Source of the DNA: Tubiluchus corallicola
Taxonomy: Eukaryota > Priapulida > Priapulimorpha > Priapulimorphida > Tubiluchidae
Direction of reading: 5' to 3'
Assembly: GCA_030141605.1 (NCBI GenBank)
Contig: JAQGDQ010000105.1
Location: 310,001-374,000 of the forward strand
Length of the DNA stretch: 64,000 nt
Shown: positions 25,738-39,600 of the stretch, one piece after another
Numbering within the stretch: the stretch's first letter is position 1
Layout: every line of letters starts with the position of its first letter
The notes under the pieces: model-generated
The model's database searches: none
What the model saw: only the letters and a program-made list of their open reading frames with translations
Told to the model about the DNA's origin: nothing
Position numbers and translations under genes: made by a program

Positions 25738-28700
25738 GTAGGCAAATAATAAATTCCTTAAATTATCTTTTTTTCTAGTTTGCATATGTAATTTGGGTTA
25801 GCTGAAATATTGTTTTGTTTTTTTTGCTGGAGACTATAATAAATTGCATATCAGTTTTGTCGATTGGTGGCAGGTGTTTTCAAAACTGGTCAGAACTACT
25901 TCGAGGCTTCGAAGTTCGATTGATATGCTGTCCATATTAATCATGTCATATCTACTAAAACGGTGCAAATGCCGAATAGTAAATCACGTACGTTTATTAA
26001 GCGCAGACGTGCGCTTAATAACTATGTTGATTCATAGAGGCTGGTTCTTTCATATATTTAATCACACATATTTTTAAAAAGTAACCATTTTTATGACATA
26101 CTTTATTCAAACTTTATTATAAAAAATAAAAATGTCTAGGTAAAAATATAGGTACCACACAGTGAAAGTCGTTCAGGCGTATGCCACAGTGATCCTTTGA
26201 GGAAACCGTGACCTCGGATTAGCAGCGAAAAACGCTGTCCATATGTTAAGTACTCCTCAGTGAAATGTCAGGCGAAATCGTGAAAACATCTAGGCCCATG
26301 ATAGTTATGGAGTTTTAACAGCATCGTGATCGTTATCTAATGTAAACGGTTGTAGAGGGATGGAACGTTTCTCATTACCCAGAATAACCTTCTCAGATCA
26401 AATACACTAGGACCTTCTTCTCTGAGAAAAATAGTACAGGCGGTATGGATGATAGAACCTTTCACAAGCAACTTTTCAGAGGTCGCCCAGCTACTTACTA
26501 ACAAATCTCAGCGTTTTCTACTTCACAACCAAACACACGTACCGTGACTAGTCAGCTGTTCCATCTTTTACACTTCAAAATTTATCCATGCAAGAAATAC
26601 AAGTTTTTGAGGGTCTCAACTCAAATCAAACCGTTTGCGCTTTGAATGCGAGTAAATCTATATTTGACAGATTATGTATTCCCAAGTGGTTTGAAACAGG
26701 AATGGAAAGATTTTTTTCTAATCAAGTTGTGGTGATATGTAAGCTTGTAGCTTTAACATCAGCGGGGTAAGAAATTTGAAAGGTCAATCGTCTAGTATGT
26801 CTTACGCAGAGAAGCTATTTTTTGTAAACAAAAGAAGTACACAGTTGACATGACTGAAAACTTGACATGATTGGAAAGTTTACTGGCTACTAACAAACTG
26901 ACTGACCAATTGACCAATCGAAACACTCACTAGCTTCTTGCTCACCCACTCGCACACACCGCAAACTTCCAAACTAGCACTCACTGAACTTCAAATCATC
27001 AACAAAAGCACATTATTTATATATTTTATTCATTGTAGCCTAATGAAAGCAAGCATGAGTTGGCTAAACAAATGGAGGGAGCGGAAGAGGAGCCTGAGAG
27101 AGGAAATTGGTCAAACAAACTTGATTTTTTACTGTCTTGCCTTGGTTTCGCTGTCGGATTGGGAAACGTTTGGAGATTCCCTTACTTATGCTACAAAAAT
27201 GGTGGAGGTGGGCATTTTCTAAAATAGCTGTCGACGCATGCATGTACATAACCGGTACATTTATACGTGGCTCCGACAGTGACGACATGGTTAATGTTTT
27301 TCTTTCTTCCCAACTTAGTTTCTTTTCAGGTGCGTTTCTTATCCCGTACGCCATCTTTCTTTTCGTTGCCGGAATGCCGTTATTCTTCTTGGAACTGGGA
27401 GTTGGTCAGTTCTCAAGTCTAGGGCCCGTGGAGGCATACGGCCACTTGTGTCCGATGTTGCAGGTAGACTCTCTGACATTTTACCTAAATTAAATGGCCG
27501 ATAATTGTTCTGTAATAAATTCACATTGCATTGCCCATATAGAATACGTGACCTTGAATGTTCCTATACAGCTTTTCTTTAAGCCTTCTAAACCGTTCAA
27601 TTTACCAATTTGGAAGAAGTTTACAATTCCCCACACAGTTTAAATGCCATAATGCTTACTTTAATCCTAACCATAACCGTAACCCTAATCTTGTGTGTGT
27701 GGAATTACAAACTTTAGCCACAAATTTCAGTGCAAGGAAAACAATCAGTTAGTGTAATTATATTATTATTGGTTTAAATAGGCGATGGCCTAAAACGTTT
27801 TTCTGATCAGTGAGCAGAAGTCTTGCATAATATACTATCTTTCAGGGAATTGGTGTTGGGATGGTGATCATATCAGGCATTACCTGTACCTATTACAATA
27901 TGATAATTGCTTGGACAGTCTTCTATACTTTTGCTTCGTTTCAAAAAGTTCTGCCATGGTCCAACTGTGATTTCAAAGGAAGTACTCCAGGTATTGGTCA
28001 TTAAAAGGCTGCAAAGGAGGTTGCACAATTTGCAAATTGTTGAACTAATTTTGAACACTGTGGTCATATATAAATATACACATATATTTTTTGGTGCTAC
28101 ACTAAAAGAACTGTGAGCATGCTGTCTGTATGGAACATTCCCTTCTATTAAAGCCAGAAATCGAACGGTTGCTTGGAAATCTAAGTTCCAAAATAAATAG
28201 CAATATCAATGAGGTCGTGCTTGGGCCTTTTATTGAAAATATAGATCGATCTGCGTGGTGTTTGAATCAGCGGTTAAATTTTGGTAGTTGGCTGCATAGT
28301 TTGAAGAGCGGATGTATAATAATAACACACAACATTTCAGTTTCGCTTCTGGATAAAAATTCAAAGGCCTGTCAAAGACCAGTGTTTCACATTTTCACAC
28401 ATATGCACATAGTGCTCTTACTCAAGCAGTTGCATTACCAGATTCTTGCCTTGCATCAAAAGCAAGAATCTGACAGTGAAGCAAAGACTGCTTTAGTGAG
28501 GGTACTGCAAAGGCTTGAATGAAAATGCATAACACCAGTTTGCAGAAATTCTTTGTTTCATCACAGTGGTGAAAGCGCATTTTATGTGCATTAAACCTAA
28601 AAATGTACCATAAGACTAACTTAAATAATGTATAAATTTTTTTCAGCTTGTTATGACTACAAACTAGCTGACGAATGTGCATCAGCTGGCGGTTTATTCT

Positions 28701-30581
28701 TTGAAAGGTATTGCTACAATGAAACAGAGGCAGAGTTATACTCCATCACAAATGAGACAGTGGCTAATGCAACAAGAAATAATCCAAGCCAGGAATATTT
28801 CAAGTAAATATCTAAATGTCTACCTTATTTAATTCTCGCTTGTGTTAATACCCCTTTCAATCCATCGCTGTATACATCCTGTTTTCCACCTTCTCTTCTT
28901 TCTTATAAAGTTTTTATGTTTTTTCTCTTTCCTATTTTTATTTTTTCTCTCTTTTGTGGCCATTTTATTTATTTTGTTTTATACAACTATAGATTCCCTA
29001 TTAGTTTACTGTATGTTGGATTCATATATTAGAGCTCCTCAAATGCTTTGCGGAATAGGAGCAGAATCTCTGTGTTTGTAGATACAACTTATTGTGTTCT
29101 TTCTGTGTGTGTTTTAGCTATTTTGTTCTCGACATGACAGATGGAATCGAGAAAATGGGGAAACAACGATGGCAACTTGTGCTTTGTCTTCTTGGTGCTT
29201 GGCTGCTTGTGTTTTTCTGTCTTATTAAGGGCGTAAAATCATCTGGAAAGGTAAGACATATAAAACCAATTGAAGGGAAATCATTTGGAAAGGTAAGATG
29301 CATAAAAACCAAGAACAAAGACTACGCAGGTATAACAAGTTAACTCGGCTTAGCATTTGCATATTCAAAAACCTAAACTGTCACCTATATGATGCCAAGA
29401 CAAAAGCTAAAACCCCTCTCTCACAGCATGACTCTGAGTGCATACATTTCCAAAATACATTCTCGATGAATACATTTCCTACATTTTACAGGCGTTTGTG
29501 TGTCGTTCAGCAACCAAAATTTAGAACTTTTAATTATGAGATGTGTTAAGTTCTCTCTCTTTCAAGCCAATGATGATATACTAAGACTCGTACCTTGTTA
29601 TCAAAGGCAGACAATTCGCCAACTACTTTAGGCAGTTAAATAGATTTATTGTTATACTTTTCAATTTTTTTATTTTTACGGGTATTCAAAATATTTCATA
29701 GCACTTGGACGTTCAGAAAATACTGCTGAATTCGACGATGAAAGTTTTGACTAGTCTTGATCAAGATCTTGAAAAATATTAAATATCACAATATCACGAT
29801 TCTGAGAAATGAACATTACTGTACTTGGTAGATTTATACTGTGTAGGCTATACTAAAGAAATTATGATATAGTAGTTTATACACTTAATAATGTTTTAAG
29901 GACTTACATGCAGCCAGCATTTATCTTAAAATTACTATAATTACGAAAGTTATAATTGCTAACTTCTCTTAGTTTTTGCCCAACAGGTGGTGTACTTTAC
30001 AGCATTGTTTCCATACGTTGTACTGACCATTTTACTAATTCGTGGAGCTACTTTGCCTGGAGCACGACAGGGAATAGAATTCTACATGATACCTGACTGG
30101 AAGAAACTGCGAGAAGCGTCTGTAATGTCATTTTATCACATTTTTAACCTTTTGTAAATTCTCTTCTGCGTTTATGAGTCACAATAGAAAAGTTTTGTGC
30201 GTGAATGCAATGCCCATTAATTATCATCATTATTTGTACAGAAAAACATCACAATTACTGTAACATCACAATCGTTGTCGCCGTCTTCACCATCATAGTC
30301 ATCGTCATTATTAGTGTGCCAATCATTGTCATCACCATTATTATCGTGGTATTACCATCGTTACCATGCATTATTCATTATCATCGTTAGTATCATCGAC
30401 ATCAGGGCTGGATTTACCAATTGGCCTACGGTGTTTGGGGCCCACAAAAGTATAATCTTGGTTTCAAGTACAATAAGTATGTGTTACATAGTATTGGAAT
30501 TCGTATTTCTTACATTATAATATCATGATATTATGTAGTATTTGTTGAAATTTGGCCGTCATCGCCGACATGGTCACAGTA

Positions 30582-30657
<76 letters not shown>

Positions 30658-33600
30658 CCCTAGGGCTACGCCCATAAGTAGGTAAATCCGGACATCAGCA
30701 TAATTATTATCATCACTTTCTTTTTCTTCTACTTCTTGTCAAAATCATTCTCTTCATCAATGTCATTGTACTTACGGTTATGTATGTATTACAAACAGGT
30801 TTGGGGCGACGCTGCTAAGCAGATATTCTACTCTCTTGGACCAGCATGGGGAGGGCTAATCACCCTGGCTAGCTACAATAAATTTAACAACAACTGTCAC
30901 AGGTAATTAGCGTAAAACTAAATATTATGGCAAACCGTAGATGATTTAACATATGGCGCTAACAAAAAACTGTTAATCGATTTTGCTTTTTATAGTTGCT
31001 TTAATGTAGACTGTAGAGCATGTGTTATCTGTCTGTGTGTTCTTCCGAGAGTAGTTCTTTTTTATTTCCAAAAAAGGACAGTGAAAATTTTTATTTCTTT
31101 TCCTGCAATAGTACTCGTTTTTATTGTTTGTAGGGACGCACTAATTGTTTCTCTTGGAAACTGTTGCACCAGCGTCTTTGCAGGCTTCGCTATATTTTCG
31201 ATTTTGGGATTCATGGCACATGATCTTAAAGTTCCTGTTGGCAAAGTTGTCGATAGCGGTAAAATATTTCACGTAACAATTTCTGACTGTGATGTAGAGA
31301 ATAGGCTTTAAAACACGTCGCTCAAACAGGACCCATGTGTGGCGAAGGTGTGTTCGGTTGGCCGACAGAATAAGTTGGTACATGAGGTTTATACGTTTTT
31401 GTCTTTGAGACAATGCTCACGGTGTACATGGGGTGAGAGCAAACATAATTTGTGCGATTTGTAAATATTGAAAAGAATGCCAGGATTAGCGAACACTGAC
31501 GTATCTACCATACTTAATATCGCCATTGCGGAAAAAACGCATGTACAAGCAGTTTACGCAATTATGCTCTTAGTTTTTAAATTTGTTGTATCACATCCAT
31601 TTTTGTGCGATAACTGGTTATTTTGCTGTTTTCAGGTCCTGGTTTAGCGTTTGTAGCTTATCCAGAAGCTATTACTAGACTGCCAATAGCACCCCTATGG
31701 TCATTCTTGTTCTTTTTTATGATCATAACGCTTGGCTTGGACAGTCAGGTAAGCGTATAATATAAAACACGATTAGCACTTGCTTGGAGAGCCAACGCAT
31801 GTGCGGCTCGGAGGGACGACGCAGGCTGGCCTACTCAGATCTCACTCACAATTCACACTGACATAATTTACAGTCTATCTATTGAACCCTGCTCACACTG
31901 AGATGTTTTACCCTGCACTTTTACTCATGCTGAAACGACTTGTTGAAACCCACACGGAAAATTAGCCAATTAATTAGAGTAGTTTCATTAACTCATTTTA
32001 AATTGATTTAAATTTGGATTGCATGTTTCCATAATCCAAATGAGCAGAAATTTAGAAAGATAATTAGATGGAATGCCATTGGTTCAAAACAATTTTGTAG
32101 CAATTTGTTAATTATTTACTGAATTATAACAGTTTAATTATTTAATTTTAATTTAATTTAAATTGCATGTTCCCAAGAAAGTTCATGCAAACCTTGACAC
32201 TCGGCTATTACATCTAATTTAGATTTTATTTTTCAAGTTTTGCCAAAACTTTCTGCATGCTTTTCTTCACTTTACCAAGACATTGAAGACTTGCTTCTGA
32301 CATTGTCGATCGTCAATCATGGTTTTATTTTTCAGTTTTGTATGATGGAAACGGTCACTACAGCCATCATGGACCATTATACTAACTTAAGAAAGCACAA
32401 GATATGGGTTTTGGCAGTCGCCTGTACTATTTGGTTTCTACTTGGCTTGACGATGACATGCCAGGTATCTTAAGTTTCGACTTATTGATACTAAGATCCC
32501 ACAGCACCGTATTAGCACATATTAAAATTACCCGGGTTTCTTAAAATTGCGAATTGAACTATAGCAAATTTATTAGATCCAACGTCCTTTGCTTGACATA
32601 TACCATCACAACTGCTGCGTCAGAAGCGAAAGGACACAGATTAGTGTCACATAGACTTAGATTGGGAGATTTTGCGCATCTCAAATTAAGATAAGATATC
32701 TTAAAAGTAAAATTAATGGTTTCTGTACTTGATTAAGCAGTGAGAGCTTAGAAGGCATATACACACACAATAATTATAATTGTCAATTCCTGAATGTTGT
32801 ACATAGCTACTGAGCGTCTGTAGACAATATTGAAAATTGCGCAATATTATTGTCAATACTATTGCACAATATGATGTTTAACATTATTACATAGCGCGTG
32901 CGTAATGGTAATAAAAATTTTGCAGGGAGGCGTCTATGTTTTGACTCTAATAGACGGATATGCTGCAGGCTGGTCTCTAATGATCTTAGCACTACTCGAA
33001 CTGTTAATAATTGGATGGATATATGGTGAGATTAAATTCAGGAATTATTTTTCACGATGTTCAATTTAAAAATCATTAATACATTTAGTGTCTGCTCTAC
33101 TTCCAGCTACATATACCATTTTAATTTAGGTATTGAATAAACAGTGTAGTTTTTAGCAACATAGTTAGAGTATCAGCATAGTAGGTTTTTGGGTATTTTC
33201 GGCTTTTTGCGATTGTGCTGAATTGGAAGTGAGACCTCTTTTTCAGCATGTTTTGTGTTTCAATGAAATTATTAACATTAACCAATTGTATCGTTTATGT
33301 TTTTTACATATATGCAGTTTAACACATTTTTAAGTCAGTCTCATTTTAGACAAAACTGAGCGGTTCTGCAGTCCAGAAAATTATCGATAACTTTTGTCAG
33401 CAAATAAGCACCAACTATTGTTTAACATTTCAATTAAATATGCACCCAAAAAACATCACAAAGGAAACGTAGACATTAATCACATTGACATGAAACTTGA
33501 AAAATTTTCAAATTTCGTAACTTTTCGACTTCTTTGAAATGGTCGATTGATTTATTTCCGGTTTTCGTTTCTTAGATTTTCCAAACTGGATTGACTTCAG

Positions 33601-35350
33601 CAGACCATTGAGTGTACTGGAAACACGCAGATTTGCTCTTGATCTTCAGAAGATACTGCACAGGAAACCATTCCTCTACTGGCAAATTATGTGGAAGTTT
33701 ATCACTCCTGTAGCTTTATTAGTAAGCTGTTTGATTAAATTAACTTTCAAACAGTAGGCCAACTTTCCAAATTGGGACGCGCTGTAAGCCACTGTACATG
33801 AAGAAGTAGGAAATTAATGTCGAGATGCCTGATCTATTTTGGTTTGCCTAAAACAATTTTTAACTTATGTTTTTAGTTTTGCCATTATTATCGTTATCAT
33901 TGTTTTTCTGTCCAATATGATACACTGCAAGGTGTCTGAATCCAAGGTCAATAACCAACTCAGTTTGAATGTGCCTCGTTATCAAGGGTGTACCTCTAAA
34001 ATGAACAATGAATCGGAAGAGGTATCTTACCCACATTTGGATGCGAATGCGTCCTATCTCTACAAGGTAAACCGCTTAGGGTGGGTGTCGAAACAGGTCC
34101 ACCAATCCATTAACTTACCCATCTCGGCGCCATTCTTAACTTCGGTTCCCAAGCACCAACACGTGACCACTCGCCTCAAATGTTGTTTTTAGATAAATTT
34201 TGATTAAACTATTGTAATAAACTCATTCAAATTTCAGTTCATCTTGCTGTTTACGTGGGTGAAATTTACACCTCTCACTTATGAAGACTATGTGTATCCA
34301 CCATGGGCCAATGGAGTTGGCTGGTTACTAGCACTGTTGTCAGTCATAATGGTGCCTATTGGAGCAGTTATTAATATAATAAAAACGGGCGTAAGTTTAT
34401 TTTAAGTACACAACTAATGCACTTTGTATTCGAAATAAATCAGTTAACCATAAGTTGTGTAATAACATTTGGTCGTCTTTAAGTGCTTATGCAGCTTATC
34501 CCACTGCTAATATGCATGGCATAAAATAATCAGTTTGGAGTTATTGACTTTTTTAATGTTCTAGAATTCATTATACACTTATACATTTTCTATATTTTCA
34601 ACAACCAAAGCGAAATGTTTGAAAATAGGTACAATTCAACTAAAATCTATTCGTAATTCTTCTAAAAGAAAATCTGTAAAAAAACTGTTGTAGTAGAGGG
34701 ATTTGCCTTTTCTGCTACTTACTTCAAAGCATTTCTGCTAATGAAAGTGTCAAACTTACAGTAGAAATCCTCAGTGGCTGTTCCAATGGAAAGTCATGTA
34801 TCTTGCATTGAAAATCTCTAACAGCTCGTGAGCAGTCGCAATGGGCTTCTTGTTGAAAAGCTATTTTGTCATTAGTTAAAGAATAACGTGATCCATAATG
34901 GCGTTCTGAATTTCGCTGAACTTTAGTTGGTGACAAAAAGATTTCTTGTCAGGCTGAGATTTTGCGCTTCGTTTCTAACTTTACCGTAGTCGCTATAGCG
35001 AAGCGATGGAGTTCTAGTAAACAAATTAACGACCCCTTTATTTTCGTATAGAAGTTTGCCGAGATAGGAGAAAAATTTAAAAGAAAACTAGAAATTAAAG
35101 TGTATAGTGATTTTTGGGACTTCAAATATAATAATTATTGAAATTTGACTGCTTCTGTCTGTTTCAGACTGTTTTGAAATTATTTCGAGCTACTCCTGAA
35201 TGGGCACCCGCATCGGAACTACGCCAGATTGGAGCACCCTTCCACGGAGCACAAGAGCTTAAACACCATGAAGCCATCGTCAATGCGGCATACACAAATC
35301 CAGCAGGCCCTACCGTTTACTATCAGCCAGCCACGAATTTCAGAATGTAG
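25729..35350 (+). CDS. SLC6-family Na+/Cl- dependent amino-acid transporter, copy 3 (complete)
   Basis: Fifteen coding exons: 25729-25737, 27039-27207, 27330-27463, 27846-27990, 28647-28803, 29118-29250, 29987-30121, 30799-30902, 31134-31258, 31636-31748, 32336-32464, 32926-33025, 33576-33721, 34238-34390, 35168-35350 (stop TAG). Total 1935 bases, 644 residues. TM1 holds [18 protein letters not shown] (residues 43-60), TM2 begins near 61 ([11 protein letters not shown]), TM3 has [10 protein letters not shown]6 (about 298-320) has [14 protein letters not shown]7 GNCCTS, TM8 LGLDSQF. The second extracellular loop (about 140-225) has NET, NET and NAT sequons. Twelve membrane spans are expected. 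Compared with copies 1 and 2, exon 13 is three codons longer (the WIDFSRPLS loop) and exon 14 two codons shorter (after NIIK). A duplicated donor follows exon 6. It keeps the canonical residues where copies 1 and 2 differ, so it may be nearest the ancestral function. Substrate (glycine- or proline-like) is inferred. Confidence 0.95.
28330..28580. repeat. Imperfect foldback (inverted repeat) element
   Basis: Centre near 28455: CAGATTCTTGCCTTGC on the left and GCAAGAATCTGACAG on the right are inverse copies. The pairing extends outwards imperfectly, left GTGCTCTTACTCAAGCAGT against the inverse of ACTGCTTTAGTGAGGGTAC, then CCAGTGTTTCACATTTTC against the inverse of GAAAATGCATAACACC. In intron 4 of SLC6 copy 3, just before exon 28647. 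Confidence 0.6.
29251..29292 (+). other. Possible in-frame exon extension by a duplicated splice donor
   Basis: Exon 6 of SLC6 copy 3 ends TCATCTGGAAAG|GTAAGA. Forty-two bases later TCATTTGGAAAG|GTAAGA occurs again, and the bases after each donor (CATATAAAACC, TGCATAAAAACC) also match. The intervening 42 bases have no stop and would add [14 protein letters not shown] after VKSSGK, in the loop after TM4. Copies 1 and 2 lack the second donor. Confidence 0.5.
30205..30400. repeat. ATT/ATC-rich low-complexity stretch
   Basis: Imperfect TCATTATTATC-type trinucleotides in intron 7 of SLC6 copy 3. A similar stretch lies at about 21500-21700 in intron 13 of copy 2. Confidence 0.7.
30582..30654. repeat. 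(TA)n dinucleotide repeat
   Basis: About 36 uninterrupted TA units in intron 7 of SLC6 copy 3, followed by GGGCCCTAGGGC. Confidence 0.98.
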
Positions 35351-36144
35351 AATAAAAGGGACCAAATTAAAAAAAAGGTTTCATACGTTTCTGGGTTAAA
35401 TAAGCTTTGGCTGAACAAAATTTTACATATGTATTGTAGGTTATCAAGTGTGATTTTTGGATAAAGAACATACGAAATTTATGACATAGTTTTAAATGCT
35501 CTGTTCTTTTTGCAGATGAATTTAAGAATTCCTACTATGTTCCCCGGGAAAATCTTAATGTTCTTATTTTTATCGATTAAAGCCGAGAATACGTTAAAGA
35601 GATGATCATAGCAGAATTATGATAAAGTTATCGATTTTTTAAATGATTTACGTAAAATGGTTCATCAGAGGAGTAGGACCATAGTTGTGTTAATATTTAA
35701 GGTATATAACTGCAGGCAGGTTAGTGATTGAAAAGATGTTTGATATTAATGCTTAGTATTTTGTTTTTAGTGCATAGGCCTACAATTTAAATTTTTTATT
35801 ACCGTGTAAATAGTCATTATATATATATAATCATGACTTTAATTCAACAATTATACATTAGGTAAAGATAAATTAAATTCTCGCCAGGTTAGAAAATTAA
35901 TAATGAATAATAATTTTTAACTAAAGACGATTTGATCTCTATCAGTGTTAAGGGAGCATCTGCAGCTTTTTATCTGTCTCTGAGGAACAGAAGCAAATTC
36001 TGTGATTTTTGAAAGTAAAATAAATTGGTTTTAATTACCATGAGTCATGAATATTTATCTTCAGAAAATTAAAGCTTCTTTGGACAAATGTCGGAATTAT
36101 TTTAACTGGTAAGCACTTCAAATATTATACTTTGGTGATAACTA

Positions 36145-36150
36145 AATAAA
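36145..36150 (+). promoter_or_regulatory. Candidate polyadenylation signal for SLC6 copy 3
   Basis: AATAAA about 800 bases after the stop. Another AATAAA lies directly after the stop at 35351, which is probably too close to be used. Confidence 0.2.
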
Positions 36151-36626
36151 GACTAGATCTAGGTATTTTTTAATTCGAAACCCCCCTATATTAACATTTA
36201 CTGGCAATAATTAGAACTGAAACGTTTTTATTTAATGTACTTTTATTTTGAATTTACAACTATCTTATTTTAAAGTAGTTCAACTGTGTAACAAAATTAA
36301 GCAATTTCGATTCCATAAGTAGGAATCTAAAGGTAATTAATAATATATAAATGCAAATCAATCCTCCGAGAGCTTCTGAAGAACTAAAAAAACAAAAAGT
36401 AAAAAAATTAAAATTAAACACACTGCTTTTCGTATCTTAGTTGTGTTTACACTTCTAGTTTTTCTCAGAATTCTGACTCTAAGGTACAAAAACCTAGGAA
36501 CATTGACCATTTTTGTCTGCTGTACAGTTCGATTTCTTTCTAAAGTTTCGATATATATAGTCAAAAAATACAGTGGCTTTAAAGGCTACAGTTTGCGGTT
36601 TATTACGCTTTAAGGGATCAAAGTTT

Positions 36627-36678
36627 GTAGTTTATTACGGTAATCTATAAAGACACTGCAGTTTACCGTAATAAATTG
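36627..36678. repeat. Short inverted repeat in spacer
   Basis: GTTTATTACGGTAA and TTTACCGTAATAAATT are near-perfect inverse copies separated by about 20 bases. A partial third copy (GGTTTATTACG) lies just upstream at about 36597. Confidence 0.6.
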
Positions 36679-39600
36679 GTTTATTGCTAGCAGATTCATT
36701 ATAATAGTCTGGAAACGTTTACAAAGCAAAAGTAGTTAACGCTTTTGATGAAGTTAGTTTTGTAAGAGTTTCATTTATGAATATTCTTTACTCTGTTTTT
36801 CCTATGAATATAAAATTGTTTATGCTAGTCAGATCACCAGACGCAAGAAATTAAGGTTTAAAGCAGGGTGCGTTTTCTTCTTCTTGAAAATTTGTAGTAA
36901 GTTTTAGTGTAAAAGTAAGCATGCAAGTAGTTTACCGTGCAATGAACTATACAACCGTTCCGCGAGTTTAAAATCAGTTTACAACAATACCTTAATACGT
37001 TTAAATCGTTTATTCATCTGAATACAGCTTTAACTGGGAAAGTGGTAGAAAAATACAAAATAGTATAAAGGTGCAATAACAACAGAATGTGCATAAGTAA
37101 AATTGGAGGATATACAACTAAAATTCCTCAGAGTCAATCAATAATGATACCCACAAATTACAAAATTTACAATCAATATTACGACTTTTAAAACGACAAG
37201 CCTTTCCTTTTCTTGTACATACAAGAAAATAATTTACTATGGAAAGGTGGAAGCACATATGTGATTAGCATTAAACTTGCGGTGCTAAACTCGAATACTA
37301 TCTCTAACGATAGAGAAAATAATTATGATTTTTGTGCATTAAAATTATTTAATAATTACTGACAAAGCGGTAGAGCTTATACTCACTGAAACACTAAAAT
37401 ACTTGTGCAAACTCAGCAATATTATGTATACACCAAGGAGTAACACAAAACAGAACAATATCTATTTTAATTATTTTTATGCGCATACGTGAAATGATCT
37501 TCAAAAAGCTTGATACTATCTTTTTAACTTATTTAATCACTTATGTTCTTCAGAAGCCAATCATTGTTTACTAGTTAAAATGTGACTATTTAAACAGAAA
37601 AGTTTCCCAAGCATATCACAAAGTCAATAATAATTAAAAATTAACAAATATATAATCATAACAACAACAACAACAAGCTAAAATTACTGTACATAACAAA
37701 TAAACTTCATATTGGTCATGGCTATGATTGCAAACCCCAAATTCCTATGATTATAATATATTACCTTTCAATTTGTTGCTCAAAATTTTCAGTTTATTTT
37801 GAAAAATTATTATAGCTGCAACATTTGTATCCGCAGTCCAGAGATAGAATTGTCAGCTCAACACTCAAATGTCAGTTGCGCACCCCATGGCCATCGATGT
37901 GTTGATAGGTTATGTTTAGGTTCCGAACAGACATTGCAAATATGCAATGCAAATATCACCAAATGATTAGTGCACAAACTTAAAAAAACACATTTTCTCG
38001 GTTTTGTGTCCTGTTTACACACAAAAGTGTCAGGTTTGTTGGACAATGCTGCTTTTCACCATATATAACCACTAGAACAGTCTTTTTAATGTTATTATAG
38101 CATGGGTGTACAAGAGGAATATAATGTTTTTAAAACGCTATTATGTATGATATCGAGCGGATATAATAAAAAAGATGTCTACCGTACAAGCAAGAAAACA
38201 AGGTACGGCATAAACATGAAACAAAGTTCCATCTCTGGGCATTACGTACTTAATAAAGCGAAATCAAACTAACGCTATAGAAAACGCCTCACTGCAAGTC
38301 AAATCAAACTTTACAACAAGAATAACTTTTCTGAAAAATGATATGTATATATGCTTCCTTTCTACTGTCCCTAATAATAAAGTTCTAAAGTATAGCCGAA
38401 AGCCCGATACCGATAGTCACGTGATCTCACACGTTATTGTGTCTGTCGTCACATTTTTTAAAGATTTGCAGCAAATTTATGTTGAAACCTCATATGAAAA
38501 TCCAAACACCACCTGTAATGCGGAACTAACACTTTGCTGCAACTTATGTTATAGTTTTTTCAAACAAATAAAAGATAAACAGAGATTAAGCCTAAGCGTA
38601 GAATGACTACATTATATCAAATACTCGGTTTTTCAGCTACCTGAAAAATGCAAGATCATTTTCAACATAGTGTATTACTAGCCAAATTCTACTCATGTAT
38701 GATTTTAGCCTCCTTTCTCAACTCAGTTTAAACTGTTGATAAATATTTACGGCAAAGCTTTTAACTGCCAAAAATAGTTTCTTTAACCGTCTTTCAACGA
38801 GAGCAATTCTGTGTTCCTCTTGGTGGTTTACTTTTGTTTTAATTAATGTCAAACGTCATACACGTTTCACAGGCTGCAAAGTATGAGCTTTGAAAAAACG
38901 GGGTAAAGAGTTTTTGCAGTCTTTTAGAGGTTACTTGCTTGCGATGTAACAATACAAAAGTCTGTTTCGCCATGATGCTGTTGTCGTTTTCGTTCTTGTT
39001 ATTTTTGGTGTATGTTAAATGATAATTTTATCATTTTTTATATCACAATAGACTTATCCTGTATTCTTAATTTTAAGGAAAAAACGGATACCTGTATACA
39101 AGTGAACGATAAATGGCATATTACATGGTATATTCCCGAAAGAGCGGATCCATGGCAACAACAAGTGATACTCAAAGTGCATATCCTGCCAGTTGAGCAG
39201 AAAAATATTAAAAAGCGAGTAACCCAACATTTCGCGTTTGGACTAGTTTTAGTAAAAGTGAGACCTGTACGTGGTATATAACTATGGTGTTCAAAATTTT
39301 ACAGAATATTATTATTTCAGAGACCTATTATTATAATACTACAATCTATAAATGCATTAATAAACCATTACACGACACACGCAAACGCTAAAGAGTTGAA
39401 TAAAAACAAAAACTATATATATAATTACATTATGTACAAGATATGAATGTATATGAGAGGTTGTATGTAGCAAAGCACCGATTACCAAATTACCGATTTT
39501 GTCTCTTCAAATTTTAATAGTTGATGCCCCTTGTGCAGGTGTAAAAACTGTATAATCATTTAAAGACTAAAATTCTCAATTAGTTTTCTCCTATCAAACA

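Noticed and set aside
27661-27692. Telomere-like CCTAACC / CCCTAA stretch
   Set aside because: Only a few imperfect units in an intron; not a telomere array.
33839-34192. 117-residue frame with a hydrophobic start in intron 13 of copy 3
   Set aside because: Lies wholly inside an intron whose flanking exons splice well without it, and shows no known family.
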